A stretch of 64,000 bases of DNA from Alcaligenaceae bacterium (GCA_013416485.1 JACCEO010000004.1:124001-188000), one strand, 5' to 3'; numbered from the stretch's first letter, positions 35,108-46,389 are shown. Translations and numbers: made by a program. Notes: a model not told the origin generated them from the sequence alone.

Positions 35108-37921
35108 ATGGCGAGTACCAATAGTTTCAAGGCGCGTAGTGTGCTTAACGTGGGTGATAAGTCCTATGAAATTTACCGGCTGGCGGCCGTTGCTGGACCT
35201 GATGCCGACGTAGCACGCTTACCCTATAGTCTAAAAATTCTTCTTGAAAATCTGCTGCGCACAGAAAATGGCGTAGATATTACCGCTGACGATATTCGTG
35301 CTTTGGCTGCCTGGGATGCCAACGCTGAACCCAGCCGTGAAATTGCCTTCACCCCGGCACGGGTAGTGCTGCAAGATTTTACTGGTGTACCCGCGGTGGT
35401 GGATTTGGCCGCAATGCGTGAGGCGATGGTAGACCTGGGCGGTGACCCCACCCGTATCAATCCTTTAGCACCCGTAGAGCTGGTTATAGACCACTCGGTT
35501 ATTGTTGACTCCTTTGGCAGCACTAGCGCTTTTGCCCGCAACGTTGATATTGAATACCAGCGTAACCTAGAGCGTTATCAGTTCTTGCGTTGGGGTCAAA
35601 CTGCGTTTGATGATTTCAAAGTCGTGCCTCCTGGCACAGGCATAGTCCATCAGGTCAATCTGGAGCACTTATCGCGTGTGGTGTTTACCCAGGAACAGGG
35701 CGGCATTACCGTTGCTTATCCCGATACCTGTGTAGGTACAGACTCGCACACTCCTATGGTGAATGGCTTGGGCGTGGTCGCTTGGGGTGTTGGCGGCATA
35801 GAGGCTGAAGCTGCTATGCTGGGTCAACCTATATCCATGCTAATCCCACGCGTGGTGGGTTTTAAGCTAACGGGGAATTTGCCAGAAGGCGCTACCGCAA
35901 CTGACTTGGTGCTGACCATTACCGAGCGCTTGCGTCAGCACCGTGTGGTAGGTAAATTTGTCGAATTTTACGGGCCAGGTGTTGCTGCTGTGCCGTTGGC
36001 CAACCGTGCCACCATAGGCAACATGAGCCCTGAATATGGTTCTACTATCGCCATCTTTCCTATTGATGACGTTACCCTGAACTACATGCGTTTAACAGGG
36101 CGTTCCGAGGCACAAATTGCTTTGGTCGAAGCCTATTCCAGGGCGCAAGGCCTATGGCACGACGCTGACCTGGAGCCTCGCTATTCTGAACATCTTGAAC
36201 TTGATCTATCCACCGTGGTGCCATCCATTGCTGGACCCAAACGTCCGCAAGATCGTATTTCCTTGGCGGATGCCAAGCTCGCCTTCCGTGGTGCTTTGGC
36301 ATCGTATGTAGATTTGCCCGGCGAGAAAAAACAAGGCTATGACAAGGCTATAGATGAGTCCTTTCCCGCTTCGGATTCCCCAGCCTACAAGGACGCCGAC
36401 GTACGCTCGGCGGCACCTACCGATCATGTCGCCGAAGCACCAGCGGGCGATTCACGTCGTCACGAAGCGGTATCCTTTACCTTGGCTGATGGTAGTCAGT
36501 GTTCTATGGATCATGGCTCGGTTGTGATCGCCGCCATTACTTCGTGTACCAACACCTCTAACCCGGCCGTAATGATGGCGGCCGCTTTATTGGCAAAAAA
36601 TGCTGTCAATAAAGGTCTGACCCGTAAACCTTGGGTAAAAACCAGTTTGGCGCCAGGGTCGCGTGTGGTCACTGACTACTACGATCGTGCGGGTGTTACT
36701 CCTTATTTGCAAGCCCTAGGTTTTGACCTGGTGGGTTATGGTTGTACTACATGTATTGGTAACTCTGGCCCCTTGATTCCCGAAGTTAGTCAAGCCATTG
36801 CCGAGCACGATTTATCTGTGGTGTCGGTGTTGTCGGGTAACCGCAACTTCGAAGGGCGTATACATGCTGAAATCAAGATGAACTACCTGATGTCACCACC
36901 ATTGGTGGTGGCTTATGCCTTAGTAGGAACGATGGACATCGATCTGATGAACGATTCCCTGGGCAACGATAAAGACGGCAACCCTGTTTACCTGAAAGAT
37001 ATCTGGCCTAGTGCTGCCCAAGTCCAGGCTGTCATCGAAACGTCCATTGCGTCCGACATGTTCAAGTCTGGCTATGCCGACGTGTTCGCAGGCGATCAAC
37101 GTTGGCAAGCCCTACCCACTCCCAAAGGTGATATCTTTGAATGGGAAGACACGTCCACTTATGTGCGTAAACCACCGTATTTCGTTGGCATGCCACGTAC
37201 TCCGGATGCTGTTACTGACATCCAAGGTGCACGCGTACTGGCGTTTTTAGGTGATTCCGTCACTACAGACCACATCAGTCCTGCGGGTTCAATAGCACTT
37301 AACTCACCCGCTGCCATTTACTTGACCGAACACGGGGTAGCGCCGGTAGACTTCAACTCTTACGGTTCACGACGTGGTAATCACGAAGTCATGATACGAG
37401 GTACGTTTGCTAATGTGCGTCTGCGCAACCAGTTAGCACCCGGTACAGAGGGGGGCTATACCCGTGACTTCACCAAGCCGGATGGGCCGGTGGCCACTAT
37501 ATTTGATGCTTCTGAAGCGTATCTTGCCGCAGGTACTCCGTTAGTGATATTGGCGGGTAAGGAATATGGGTCGGGATCATCACGCGACTGGGCAGCCAAG
37601 GGCACGGTATTGTTAGGGGTCAGGGCTGTTATTGCCGAATCTTACGAACGCATACACCGTTCCAATTTACTGGGCATGGGTGTGCTGCCGCTGCAATTTC
37701 CAGAAGGCAGTACCGCGGTTAATTTGGGCTTAACGGGTCAGGAAAGCTTTACCATTACAGGCATTACTGCCTTGAACGAAGGCGGTATTCCTGCCACCGT
37801 TCATGTGCAAGCGGGTGATGTCAGCTTCGATGCTTTGCTACGCATAGACACCCCCAGCGAAGCGGCTTATTACCGGCATGGTGGCATCATGCAGTATGTG
37901 CTGCGAGGGTTGTTGGTTTAG
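35108..37921 (+). CDS. acnA: Aconitate hydratase A with an extra central segment
   Basis: AcnA isomerises citrate to isocitrate with a 4Fe-4S cluster. The cluster Cys residues are visible in SCTNTSNP (first) and [12 protein letters not shown] (second and third). [43 protein letters not shown] and [14 protein letters not shown] are strong IRP/AcnA-family segments. The start at 35108 has GGAGG at 35095-35099. At 937 residues it is longer than the 890-905 I expect. The extra length falls near residues 405-450, between [11 protein letters not shown] and the ITSCTN motif, and contains [10 protein letters not shown]. Confidence 0.97.
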   Translation: MASTNSFKARSVLNVGDKSYEIYRLAAVAGPDADVARLPYSLKILLENLLRTENGVDITADDIRALAAWDANAEPSREIAFTPARVVLQDFTGVPAVVDLAAMREAMVDLGGDPTRINPLAPVELVIDHSVIVDSFGSTSAFARNVDIEYQRNLERYQFLRWGQTAFDDFKVVPPGTGIVHQVNLEHLSRVVFTQEQGGITVAYPDTCVGTDSHTPMVNGLGVVAWGVGGIEAEAAMLGQPISMLIPRVVGFKLTGNLPEGATATDLVLTITERLRQHRVVGKFVEFYGPGVAAVPLANRATIGNMSPEYGSTIAIFPIDDVTLNYMRLTGRSEAQIALVEAYSRAQGLWHDADLEPRYSEHLELDLSTVVPSIAGPKRPQDRISLADAKLAFRGALASYVDLPGEKKQGYDKAIDESFPASDSPAYKDADVRSAAPTDHVAEAPAGDSRRHEAVSFTLADGSQCSMDHGSVVIAAITSCTNTSNPAVMMAAALLAKNAVNKGLTRKPWVKTSLAPGSRVVTDYYDRAGVTPYLQALGFDLVGYGCTTCIGNSGPLIPEVSQAIAEHDLSVVSVLSGNRNFEGRIHAEIKMNYLMSPPLVVAYALVGTMDIDLMNDSLGNDKDGNPVYLKDIWPSAAQVQAVIETSIASDMFKSGYADVFAGDQRWQALPTPKGDIFEWEDTSTYVRKPPYFVGMPRTPDAVTDIQGARVLAFLGDSVTTDHISPAGSIALNSPAAIYLTEHGVAPVDFNSYGSRRGNHEVMIRGTFANVRLRNQLAPGTEGGYTRDFTKPDGPVATIFDASEAYLAAGTPLVILAGKEYGSGSSRDWAAKGTVLLGVRAVIAESYERIHRSNLLGMGVLPLQFPEGSTAVNLGLTGQESFTITGITALNEGGIPATVHVQAGDVSFDALLRIDTPSEAAYYRHGGIMQYVLRGLLV

Positions 37922-37947
37922 TGATACCTAGTATTACTGAACAACGT

Positions 37948-38487
37948 CTACCTTAACCGCCTTTCTGCCTGATGCACATCGTCACGAGCATGACGCAGAC
38001 GGCGGTCTAGTTCCCTAAGATCAGAGCGCAGGCGTGAGCGCTCGTCATCGTCTTCGGTTTTGCGCAGACTTTGTTCTTTGCTGCTAATTTCTCGGTCCAG
38101 GCGCTCTACGTATTGTTGAGCTTCATAAACACGATAGCCGCTACGGTAGTTGTCCAGAAACCTGCCTTCCAGTTCAGGAGGGCAGGAGTTTTGGTAGGAT
38201 CTGCCCAAGCGTCCCGCTTCCAGGCCATTTTCTGGAGTGCAATAGCGGCGTATGCCTATGGATCGGCCAGCTTCATATTCCTGCATATTGATGCTTACCC
38301 CAACTTTGCCACAGGCTTCACGATGTTGATCGGCGCGTGAGCGTGGCTGGCCGTGTTGGCCGTCGCGCATGCCTTGTTCATGCCATTGCACAGTGCGGCA
38401 TTCTTCGGGTGACATACTGGCACAGCCACTGATCAGTACGACGGTGGCGATCAGTGCCAGTCGGTAATTGGGTATCCACGTCTGCAT
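37948..38487 (-). CDS. DUF2799 lipoprotein with C-terminal coiled coil
   Basis: The 179-residue protein has a short signal sequence ending in the lipobox LISGC (Cys about residue 22), so it is probably lipid-anchored. MSPEECRTVQWHEQGMRDGQHGQ and EYEAGRSIGIRRYCTPENGLEAGRLG are the DUF2799 repeats, rich in conserved Cys, Trp and Gly. From about residue 125 the protein is highly charged with heptad spacing (RLDREISSKEQSLRKTEDDDERSRL), predicting a coiled coil. Function is unknown. A possible Shine-Dalgarno GGAGAG precedes the ATG. It converges on aconitase with 26 bases between stops. Confidence 0.85.
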   Translation of the reverse strand: MQTWIPNYRLALIATVVLISGCASMSPEECRTVQWHEQGMRDGQHGQPRSRADQHREACGKVGVSINMQEYEAGRSIGIRRYCTPENGLEAGRLGRSYQNSCPPELEGRFLDNYRSGYRVYEAQQYVERLDREISSKEQSLRKTEDDDERSRLRSDLRELDRRLRHARDDVHQAERRLR

Positions 38488-38584
38488 ACTACGCTCTCCG
38501 ATGCTGGTTATTTTGCCTATTATTAGAAAATTGACATGCCTAGGCGGTTGTTTTGGTGATAATAGTACTAAACACGGCCTTAAC

Positions 38585-41185
38585 CTAAGGTGGTGTCGTT
38601 GTCTGCTTTAAGTCATCGGGCGGCCATACGCTTAGGGGCATAGGGCGCATAAATAGGTAACCTTGTAGGGCTTGGCAGCCGTGGCTGAGCAGGAAGTCGG
38701 CTTGTTCTGTCGTTTCTACGCCTTCGGCTACTACTTGTATCCCTAGTTGTTCGGCCATTGCCAATATTAGCTTTACGATGACGGTGCTGTCTGGATCGTG
38801 TGGCGTGTCTTGGGTTAGGCTTTGGTCAATTTTTAGTTCAAATAGGGGTAGGCGCTTTAGGCTACTGAAGTTGGAATAGCCAGTGCCAAAATCATCGATA
38901 GAAAACCGTATACCCAACATAGCTAGGTCAGCCATGCGTGGTAGGGTTTCTTGCAGATTGTGTATAAGTACGCCTTCGGTAATTTCAAAGATCAGCCTAT
39001 GAGCTGGTGCACCCGTGTCTAGCAGAGTACGTTTCACTTGCTGAACAAAGTTGGGTTCGTTGAATTGGTTGGGGCTGACGTTGATAGAAATCGGGTAGCT
39101 GGCATTAGCAATGCGGGGCAGCATCAAGGCCTTGCAGGCCTGCAGCAATGTCCATTCACCTATGCGCACAATAGCGCCGGTTTGCTCTGCGATGGGAATA
39201 AACAAGCTGGGTGGGACCATGCCACGCTCTGGGTGCCGCCAACGTATCAGTAGTTCGGCACCAGTCACTTCACGGGCAGGATTGAACTGGGGCTGTATAT
39301 AAATTTCAAATTGCTGGTCATTGATTGCCTGAGTAATATCGCGTTCTAGGGATAGACGCTCTTCGGTTTCAGACTGCATGCTGGTTTGGTATAGGGTCAC
39401 CCGGTTGCGTCCGGCGGCCTTGGAACGGTACATTGCGGTGTCTGCTTCACGTAGTAGGTCTTCGGTGGACTGTTTACCGCCGTGCAGCATAGTGACGCCT
39501 ATGCTGGCACCAGACCAGAAAGGCTGACCGTCAATTTGAAAAGGCTGGCACAGTGCAATACGAATTTTTTCAGCAATATACATCGCCTTGTTGATGGCGA
39601 TATCGTGTGTTGGTCCTAATTGTGTGAGCAACACGACGAACTCATCGCCACCTATTCGGGCGACAGTATCGTAGCTACGTACAACGCTTTGTAAGCGTTC
39701 GCCCACATGGCACAGCAAGATATCACCGGTCAGGTGACCCCGAGCATCGTTAAGTTTTTTGAAATCGTCCAGATCAATAAACAATACAGCTGAGTTAGCG
39801 TCGCTGTCTTGAGACGCCAACAAGGTTTGATCCAGTTTGGCGAGTAGCAACTGTCGATTAGGTAGTTTGGTCAGGGGGTCGTAATAGGCTAGCTGGTGTA
39901 CGGTATCGCGGGCTGCTTTCAGTTCCGTGATATCAGTGGCTATGCCACAGATGCCGCTGATTTTTCCTTCGGCATTTAACAACGGCAACTTGACGGTGAC
40001 CAGTGATCTGGGGTCATTGTGTTCAGGCAAAGAAACCAGACCGTCCTCGGTGACCACCCGGCCGCCTTGGTTAAGTATGCGTTGATCACTTTCTTCTATG
40101 TTGGTCAGCCCAGCGTGGTTGGTAAAAATTTCGCTATCGGTGCGCCCTATCATGTCAACGGGGCGTAGACCAAGAAAATCATTGGCTTTGTGATTGCAGT
40201 ATTTGTAGCGGAAGTTTTTGTCTTTGATATAGATAAAAGCATCCACGCTTTCCAATATGGTATTTAGCCATATTTCACGTGCTTTGATATGACGTGTTTG
40301 CCGCGCTACTTGGCTTTTCAGTAGTGCGGCTATGCTTAGGGTTAGCAATAACAAAATAACCAAAGCTGCAACACCCCACCAAAACTGCACAGGGATTTGG
40401 CTAGGTGTTTGCGCTTTACCCCAACGCTGCAAAATTGAGTAATAAACGGATTTCGGATCGTCTTGCCAAGCAGCCAGATGCTTGTCGATAGTGGCTAGTA
40501 TCTGGGGGTGGTAGTGTTTTTTTGCTACATAAAACGAGCGGGTGGGTTCGTACATTAAGCTGGTGGCGACTAGGCCATAGCGTGGGGCGTGGGTCTCACC
40601 ATAATAATGACTGGATACGACGGCATCAGCTTGCTTTTGGGCTACTAGGGCAAAGGCGCTTTCTTGGTTAGGCACGCTTAATAAGGTGGCATGCACACCA
40701 AAATTATTAAGTAATGACTTCGTGAAAATATACTGGACTGACGCTGTCAGCGCTACGATGCGCTTGCCTTCCATGTCCAGTACAGAATATATTTTTGTGC
40801 CTGGGTCGGCATATACCTGGGACCAATTATGCAGGGCGGGAACTTCATGAAATCCGTACAGCAAGGCGCGTTCGGGGGTGTAATCCACATCAGGGAGCAG
40901 GTCTATTTCACCACGTTGTAGTTTGTCTATGCATGTCTGCCATTCGCATTCAACCGCTTGTAGATCCCATTGTTCCCGGCGGGCAATCTCTTGCAGAACG
41001 TCGCCTAATATTCCAGCGGGACGCCCGTCTTCCGACAGTAGCAAGTTAGGTGCATTGTCAAAGATGCCAACACGTATGGGTTGGTCGTCAGCCCAAACGG
41101 TGTTGATAGATAGACTAGCCAGTAAACCGATAGCCAACAGGCTACGTTTTATGTACTGTCTGATATAGCGCCGCCAAAAAGTCAT
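38585..41185 (-). CDS. GGDEF/EAL protein with periplasmic SBP-type sensor and PAS domain
   Basis: The 866-residue protein has a signal anchor, then a family-3 solute-binding-protein-like domain in the periplasm (about residues 35-260: IRVGIFDNAPNLLLSEDGRPAGILGDVLQEI, GEIDLLPDVDYTPERAL). A transmembrane helix (WWGVAALVILLLLTLSIAALL) and a PAS domain with its PAC (about 300-420) follow. The GGDEF domain reads ARIGGDEFVVLL with an intact inhibitory site RSYD five residues upstream. The EAL domain has ELLIRWRHP in place of EAL, with DDFGTGYSNF and KIDQSL present. It should couple a small periplasmic ligand to c-di-GMP turnover. No other gene is cotranscribed with it. Confidence 0.92.
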   Translation of the reverse strand: MTFWRRYIRQYIKRSLLAIGLLASLSINTVWADDQPIRVGIFDNAPNLLLSEDGRPAGILGDVLQEIARREQWDLQAVECEWQTCIDKLQRGEIDLLPDVDYTPERALLYGFHEVPALHNWSQVYADPGTKIYSVLDMEGKRIVALTASVQYIFTKSLLNNFGVHATLLSVPNQESAFALVAQKQADAVVSSHYYGETHAPRYGLVATSLMYEPTRSFYVAKKHYHPQILATIDKHLAAWQDDPKSVYYSILQRWGKAQTPSQIPVQFWWGVAALVILLLLTLSIAALLKSQVARQTRHIKAREIWLNTILESVDAFIYIKDKNFRYKYCNHKANDFLGLRPVDMIGRTDSEIFTNHAGLTNIEESDQRILNQGGRVVTEDGLVSLPEHNDPRSLVTVKLPLLNAEGKISGICGIATDITELKAARDTVHQLAYYDPLTKLPNRQLLLAKLDQTLLASQDSDANSAVLFIDLDDFKKLNDARGHLTGDILLCHVGERLQSVVRSYDTVARIGGDEFVVLLTQLGPTHDIAINKAMYIAEKIRIALCQPFQIDGQPFWSGASIGVTMLHGGKQSTEDLLREADTAMYRSKAAGRNRVTLYQTSMQSETEERLSLERDITQAINDQQFEIYIQPQFNPAREVTGAELLIRWRHPERGMVPPSLFIPIAEQTGAIVRIGEWTLLQACKALMLPRIANASYPISINVSPNQFNEPNFVQQVKRTLLDTGAPAHRLIFEITEGVLIHNLQETLPRMADLAMLGIRFSIDDFGTGYSNFSSLKRLPLFELKIDQSLTQDTPHDPDSTVIVKLILAMAEQLGIQVVAEGVETTEQADFLLSHGCQALQGYLFMRPMPLSVWPPDDLKQTTTPP

Positions 41186-41473
41186 GTTTGAATAATGTTT
41201 TTAATGGGATCAGCAGGCAAAGTTAGAGCAGATTAAGGACCACTATACCTTGTTACTAGCAAGTTTAAGCCCAAGTTTGTCGTGATTGTGTCTTGTTGTT
41301 TCTAAATTTATTAAAAATAAAGTCATGTAAGTTGCCTTAGCGTGTGGAATATACCCATTGCAGCTTGTACAACTAGATGGTTATATAGGTCATAGCCACT
41401 TTGTATCTAAGTGCCAGATGATTACCAGTGGTCACTGGTAACAATAGGGGCCACCCCCCAGGAGACAATAATC
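41186..41473. other. Longest noncoding stretch: divergent control region
   Basis: These 288 bases separate the divergent GGDEF/EAL gene and TRAP operon. They contain no convincing ORF or RNA gene. The left half is AT-rich. The right half carries the palindrome at 41422-41441, and a purine-rich CAGGAGAC at the start of the TRAP binding protein gene. Confidence 0.6.
41422..41441. promoter_or_regulatory. Perfect 20-base palindrome upstream of the TAXI-TRAP operon
   Basis: TTACCAGTG-GT-CACTGGTAA has two 9-base arms and a 2-base centre, ending 32 bases before the ATG at 41474. Symmetry and position suggest an operator for a dimeric repressor. It could instead be an RNA hairpin in the leader. No regulator gene is next to the operon. 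Confidence 0.55.
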
Positions 41474-42475
41474 ATGCAAAAACGCTTAAAAAATCCCTTT
41501 AATAAGAAATACTTAACGACAGTAGCTAGTGCTACTGCGCTGTTTGCCATAATGGCTGCACCTTTACCAGCAGCAGCTCAGCAGAAATTTGTCAGCATAG
41601 GTACAGGTGGCGTTACAGGGGTGTATTACGCAGCAGGTGGCGCTATCTGCCGCCTGGTGAATAAAGACCGTGCTCAGCACGGGGTGCGCTGTTCGGTAGA
41701 GTCCACTGGTGGTTCGGTATTTAATATCAATACAATTAAAGCCGGCGAGCTAGATTTGGGTGTCGTCCAATCTGATGTCGGCTATAACGCTTATAACGGC
41801 GATGGGCAGTTCAAAGAGGCGGGTAAGTTTGAAAAACTACGTTCGGTATTTTCCTTACACCCCGAGCCCTTTACCGTGGTTACACGCAAAGAAGCGAACA
41901 TCAAAAATTTTGATGAGCTTAAAGGCAAGCGTTTCAATGTAGGCAATCCTGGGTCGGGTACACGCGCCTCTATGGAACAATTGCTAAAAGCTCGGGGTGA
42001 TGGTCTTGATTTCTTTTCCTTGGCATCGGAACTACGTCCCGATGAACATGGCTCAGCTTTGTGTGATGGAAAAATTGATGGCTTTTTTTACGGCGTAGGT
42101 CACCCATCAGCCAATATCCAGGATCCCACCACTACGTGTGGTGCCAAGCTGACCCCCTTGACTGGCCCCGTAGTCGATAAGCTGGTCGAACAATATCCCT
42201 ACTATGCCAAAGTCAGTATTCCTGGTGGGTTGTATGCCAATAATCCTGACGACACACCTACCTATGGGGTGTTAGCTACCTTTGTAACGTCGTCGGATGT
42301 CCCTGACGAGATGGTGTATTTAGTGGTCAAAGCCGTATTCGAAAACTTTGATGACTTTAAAAAACTGCACCCAGCACTAGGCCATTTGGATGCCAAAGAT
42401 ATGGTCAAAAATGGTTTGTCTGCGCCACTACACCCCGGTGCACAGAAGTACTACAAAGAAAAAGGCCTGTTGTAA
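41474..42475 (+). CDS. TAXI-family TRAP transporter solute-binding protein
   Basis: The 333-residue protein has a signal peptide (basic [10 protein letters not shown], hydrophobic [21 protein letters not shown], cleavage near AAAQQ). Then comes [27 protein letters not shown], the TAXI hallmark. [22 protein letters not shown] and [22 protein letters not shown] are conserved family segments. It delivers a ligand, often a dicarboxylate or amino-acid-like compound, to a fused TRAP permease. I use the ATG at 41474, where GGAG is nine bases upstream. A strong hairpin and the permease gene follow. Confidence 0.94.
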   Translation: MQKRLKNPFNKKYLTTVASATALFAIMAAPLPAAAQQKFVSIGTGGVTGVYYAAGGAICRLVNKDRAQHGVRCSVESTGGSVFNINTIKAGELDLGVVQSDVGYNAYNGDGQFKEAGKFEKLRSVFSLHPEPFTVVTRKEANIKNFDELKGKRFNVGNPGSGTRASMEQLLKARGDGLDFFSLASELRPDEHGSALCDGKIDGFFYGVGHPSANIQDPTTTCGAKLTPLTGPVVDKLVEQYPYYAKVSIPGGLYANNPDDTPTYGVLATFVTSSDVPDEMVYLVVKAVFENFDDFKKLHPALGHLDAKDMVKNGLSAPLHPGAQKYYKEKGLL

Positions 42476-42480
42476 GTAGA

Positions 42481-42504
42481 CAGTGGCGCCTTAGGGCGCC
42501 ACTG
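42481..42504 (+). terminator. Intercistronic hairpin after TRAP binding-protein gene
   Basis: CAGTGGCGCC (42481-42490) and GGCGCCACTG (42495-42504) make a perfect 10-bp GC-rich stem with the tetraloop TTAG, starting five bases after the stop codon. No U-run follows. It may stabilise the binding-protein mRNA or lower expression of the downstream permease gene. Confidence 0.7.
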
Positions 42505-42536
42505 CTGCGCTATAAAACCATTACTGGGAATAAAGC

Positions 42537-45176
42537 ATGACAACATCCCCACCATTATCTGCCGCTCAGCAGGAAGCTAACGCCAACCTTGAACAATTAG
42601 TCGCCGATGTCGATCGCGGCGGTCGCGAGGTCGGGGGCTTCCCCGGTGCCGTTCTGTTTATTGGCGCTGTGTTCTGGTCTTTATTTCAGCTGTGGTATGC
42701 CTCGCCGTTGCCATTTTCGCTTAGGCTGGGTATTTTCAACGATACCGAAGCGCGTGCCCTGCATTTGGGTATTGCCATGTTCCTAGGCTATATGGCGTAT
42801 CCGGCACGCAAAAGCTCGCCGCGCGACATCATGCCCTGGTACGACTGGGTGTTGGCACTGGTTGGGGGATTTTGTGGCGCTTATTTGTATTTGTTCTACA
42901 AAGAACTGGCCATGCGTCCTGGCATACCCACGACGATGGATGTGGTGGTGGCGTGCACTGGTCTGGTATTGCTGCTGGAAGTCACGCGTCGTGCTTTGGG
43001 TGCGCCTATGGCAGTGTTGGGTACGGTGTTTGTCGCTTATGCATTGCTAGGGCCCTGGATGCCCGACGCTTTGGCACACCGCGGGGCCTCTATCGAGCGC
43101 CTGATGTCGCATATGTGGTTGACCACAGAAGGTGTATACGGTGTTGCGCTGGGCGTATCCGTTTCGTATATATTTATTTTTGTATTGCTAGGGTCACTAC
43201 TAGATAGATGTGGGGCAGGGAACTACATGATGCAGGTGTCTTTTGCTTTGCTGGGGCATTTGCGTGGCGGGCCAGCCAAGGTGGCTGTGGTGTCGTCTGC
43301 GGTCAACGGCATAGTGTCTGCCTCGTCGGTGGCGAATGTGGTCACAGGGGGTATTTTTACCATTCCCTTGATGAAGCGGGCCGGCTATGGCGGCATACGT
43401 GCAGGGGCCATAGAAACCGCTTCGTCGGTTAATGGGCAAATCATGCCGCCAGTGATGGGGGCAGCCGCTTTCCTAATGATAGAGTACGTCGGCATACCGT
43501 ATACCGATATTATCCGACATGCTATCTTGCCAGCGTCAATTTCCTATATTTCATTGTTCTATATCGTTCACATCGAGGCCTTGAAGCTAGGTATACAACC
43601 TATGATGTCGCCAGGGCAACCGCGCACTCTACTGCAAAAATTGGCAGGTTGGGGCATGGGGATTTCCGGTACGCTGATTGTGGCTGGGCTTATTTACTGG
43701 ATAGGGGTGGGTGTACAGGCGGTGGCAGGTAAAGCCGCCATCTGGATACTACTAAGTTTGTTGGTGGTTTTGTACGTGTGGTTGTTACGCATTGCCGCCA
43801 GTCATCCAGATTTACCCACAGAAATTAACATTACCAACCCGGTTAAACCGGAAACCTGGCCCACGGTGCGGGCCGGTTTGTATTTCCTGATACCCATAGG
43901 TGTTTTGGTTTGGTGTTTGACGGTGGAAATGCTATCGGCAGGCTTATCGGCTTTCTGGGCTGCCATCGCCATGATGATACAAATGGCCACTCAACGGCCA
44001 ATAATCGCCTGGTTCCGCCAACAGCAGCTTGCCTCTGCAGCCCGTCAGGGTATACAGGAAACCATCCAAGGGCTTCAGGAAGGCGCACGCAATATGGTGG
44101 GGATTGCCATCGCGTGTGGAACGGCGGGTTTAATTGTTGGGGCCATCACACTGACAGGCCTGGGTGGACGCATGACGGAATTCGTAGAGATCGTCTCTAT
44201 GGGGAATGTGCTGGTCATGCTGTTCTTTACCGCCGGTGTATGTTTGGTTCTGGGCTTGGGCATGCCCACCACGGCTAATTACATATTGATGGCTACCTTA
44301 ATGGCACCCGTGGTGGTCGAGCTAGGGGCCCAAAGTGGTTTGGTCATTCCCTTGATCGCCGTGCATATGTTTGTGTTTTATTTTGGGATCATGGCCGATA
44401 TCACACCGCCAGTGGGTTTGGCCACGTTTGCAGCAGCGGCAATTTCTGGCGAGGATCCCATTAAGACCGGCATACAGGGAACTACCTATGCCATGCGCAC
44501 TGCTGTGTTGCCCTTTATGTTCGTCTTTAATCCCCTGTTATTACTGATCGATGTACAAGGCTGGGGAGAAACCCTGTTGGTTGTGGTTGGGGCAACCTTG
44601 GCGTCACTGACGTTTGCGGCTGCGACCATGCGTTGGATGCGTGTCAAATGTACTAAGGTAGAAGTCATACTGTTATTTGCAATTACTTTTGCGCTATTTC
44701 GACCCGATTGGTTTATGAACTTTGTCGCGCCTAAGTACGAAGTCAGACCTGGTTCAGAACTCATGCAAATAGCCGCTGACATGCCTCCAGGCGGTCGCTT
44801 GACTGTACAAATGCAAGGAATGAACCTGGAGGGCGACGATTTGGAAAAAACAGTGGCTGTGCCGTTGCAGGCCTTGCCCGCTGATAGCACAGCTACAGGT
44901 GATGCCGCGGCTATGCAACGTTTATCAGCAGCAGGCTTAAGCGTTATGACCTTGGGTGGGCAGGCACAAGTAGTTAGCGTACGTTTTGGTAGTCAGGCAT
45001 ATCGTTCCAGCTGGGAGCAAGGTTGGGATATCACAGAGGTTAAAATACCAAACCCAGAACGCCCCTCTGAATTCTGGACCTATATACCAGCACTGTTGCT
45101 GTTGCTGTTGATCTGGTGGCGACAAGGTGTGCGTTTGCGCGCTTTGGAACACTTGGAGCTTGCAGCCACTACTTAA
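42537..45176 (+). CDS. Fused TRAP transporter permease with C-terminal DUF3394 domain
   Basis: This 879-residue protein fuses the small (DctQ-like) and large (DctM-like) TRAP membrane subunits. About 18-20 hydrophobic segments are visible. Segments such as [52 protein letters not shown] and [20 protein letters not shown] are hallmarks of the DctM domain. The last 190 residues (from about 690) form a DUF3394-like domain with helices flanking a soluble portion that includes [19 protein letters not shown], and end in a final helix ([13 protein letters not shown]). It pairs with the TAXI binding protein and uses an ion gradient. The threonine-catabolism gene kbl follows after 10 bases. Confidence 0.93.
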   Translation: MTTSPPLSAAQQEANANLEQLVADVDRGGREVGGFPGAVLFIGAVFWSLFQLWYASPLPFSLRLGIFNDTEARALHLGIAMFLGYMAYPARKSSPRDIMPWYDWVLALVGGFCGAYLYLFYKELAMRPGIPTTMDVVVACTGLVLLLEVTRRALGAPMAVLGTVFVAYALLGPWMPDALAHRGASIERLMSHMWLTTEGVYGVALGVSVSYIFIFVLLGSLLDRCGAGNYMMQVSFALLGHLRGGPAKVAVVSSAVNGIVSASSVANVVTGGIFTIPLMKRAGYGGIRAGAIETASSVNGQIMPPVMGAAAFLMIEYVGIPYTDIIRHAILPASISYISLFYIVHIEALKLGIQPMMSPGQPRTLLQKLAGWGMGISGTLIVAGLIYWIGVGVQAVAGKAAIWILLSLLVVLYVWLLRIAASHPDLPTEINITNPVKPETWPTVRAGLYFLIPIGVLVWCLTVEMLSAGLSAFWAAIAMMIQMATQRPIIAWFRQQQLASAARQGIQETIQGLQEGARNMVGIAIACGTAGLIVGAITLTGLGGRMTEFVEIVSMGNVLVMLFFTAGVCLVLGLGMPTTANYILMATLMAPVVVELGAQSGLVIPLIAVHMFVFYFGIMADITPPVGLATFAAAAISGEDPIKTGIQGTTYAMRTAVLPFMFVFNPLLLLIDVQGWGETLLVVVGATLASLTFAAATMRWMRVKCTKVEVILLFAITFALFRPDWFMNFVAPKYEVRPGSELMQIAADMPPGGRLTVQMQGMNLEGDDLEKTVAVPLQALPADSTATGDAAAMQRLSAAGLSVMTLGGQAQVVSVRFGSQAYRSSWEQGWDITEVKIPNPERPSEFWTYIPALLLLLLIWWRQGVRLRALEHLELAATT

Positions 45177-45186
45177 AGGAAATATT

Positions 45187-46389
45187 ATGCAAAACCCCTT
45201 CGTTGTCCACGTAGAGAATCAGCTACAGCAAATACGCACTGATGGCTTCTACAAAGCGGAAAGGGTAATGCAAGGTCAGCAAGCAGCTCAGGTAAACCTA
45301 GCTGATGGCAGTCATTTGTTAAATTTTTGTGCCAATAACTATTTGGGTTTGGCCAACGATGCTAGGTTGATTCAGGCAGCCAAAGATGGCTTGGATGAAG
45401 CTGGCTTTGGCCTGGCGTCGGTGCGGTTTATTTGTGGCACGCAAACTGGGCACAAACAGCTGGAACAATCACTTGCGCGCTTTTTGCGTATGGACGACGT
45501 CATACTGTATTCCAGTTGCTACGATGCCAACGGTGGCTTGTTTGATACCTTGTTTGATGAAAATGATGCCATCATTAGCGATGCCTTAAATCATGCCAGT
45601 ATTATTGATGGCATACGCTTGTGCAAAGCGCAACGTTATCGTTACAGCAATAACAATATGGCCGATTTACGCGCTCAATTGGTTGCGGCAGATGCCGCCG
45701 GCGCACGCTATAAACTGATTGCCACTGACGGTGTATTTTCTATGGACGGTATTATTGCCGACCTTAAATCCATTTGTGATTTAGCCGATGAATTCAACGC
45801 AATGGTTATGGTCGATGACTCTCATGCTGTGGGTTTTGTCGGCAAGCATGGTCGCGGTACACCGGAATACTGCGGGGTTGAGGGCCGGGTTCATATCTTG
45901 ACAGGCACCCTGGGCAAGGCCTTGGGCGGTGCATCAGGAGGGTATACAGCGGCTCATGCTTCTGTGGTTGAGTTGTTGCGCCAGCGTTCGCGTCCGTATC
46001 TGTTTTCTAACACCTTAGCCCCTGCCATCGTTGCCGCATCATTACGTGTGTTGGAGCTATTGCAAAGTACAGAAGGTCAGCAGTTGCGCCAACAAGTGGC
46101 TGCGAATGGACAACAGTTTCGTAGTGCGATGGCAGCGTTGGGCTTTGACTTGGTGCCGGGTGAACACCCCATTATTCCTGTGATGTTGGGCGATGCACAA
46201 TTGGCTGCCAACATGTCGGCTAGGCTGTTGGACGAAGGTGTGTACGTCATCGGGTTTTCTTATCCTGTCGTACCCAAAGGGCAGGCACGCATTCGTACCC
46301 AAATGAGTGCAGCTCACACCCCCGAACAAATACAACAAGTGGTTGCTGCGTTCGCCAAAGTAGGACGTGATCTGGGCGTTATTGTTTAG
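45187..46389 (+). CDS. kbl: Glycine C-acetyltransferase (2-amino-3-ketobutyrate CoA ligase)
   Basis: Kbl cleaves 2-amino-3-oxobutyrate with CoA to glycine and acetyl-CoA, the second step of threonine degradation. The 400-residue length fits. It is an alpha-oxoamine synthase: [50 protein letters not shown] and the PLP-lysine motif [14 protein letters not shown] are all present. ATG at 45187 with AAAGGAAAT upstream is chosen over a start inside the TRAP gene. tdh, which makes its substrate, follows 41 bases downstream, and the TRAP permease precedes it closely. Confidence 0.96.
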   Translation: MQNPFVVHVENQLQQIRTDGFYKAERVMQGQQAAQVNLADGSHLLNFCANNYLGLANDARLIQAAKDGLDEAGFGLASVRFICGTQTGHKQLEQSLARFLRMDDVILYSSCYDANGGLFDTLFDENDAIISDALNHASIIDGIRLCKAQRYRYSNNNMADLRAQLVAADAAGARYKLIATDGVFSMDGIIADLKSICDLADEFNAMVMVDDSHAVGFVGKHGRGTPEYCGVEGRVHILTGTLGKALGGASGGYTAAHASVVELLRQRSRPYLFSNTLAPAIVAASLRVLELLQSTEGQQLRQQVAANGQQFRSAMAALGFDLVPGEHPIIPVMLGDAQLAANMSARLLDEGVYVIGFSYPVVPKGQARIRTQMSAAHTPEQIQQVVAAFAKVGRDLGVIV

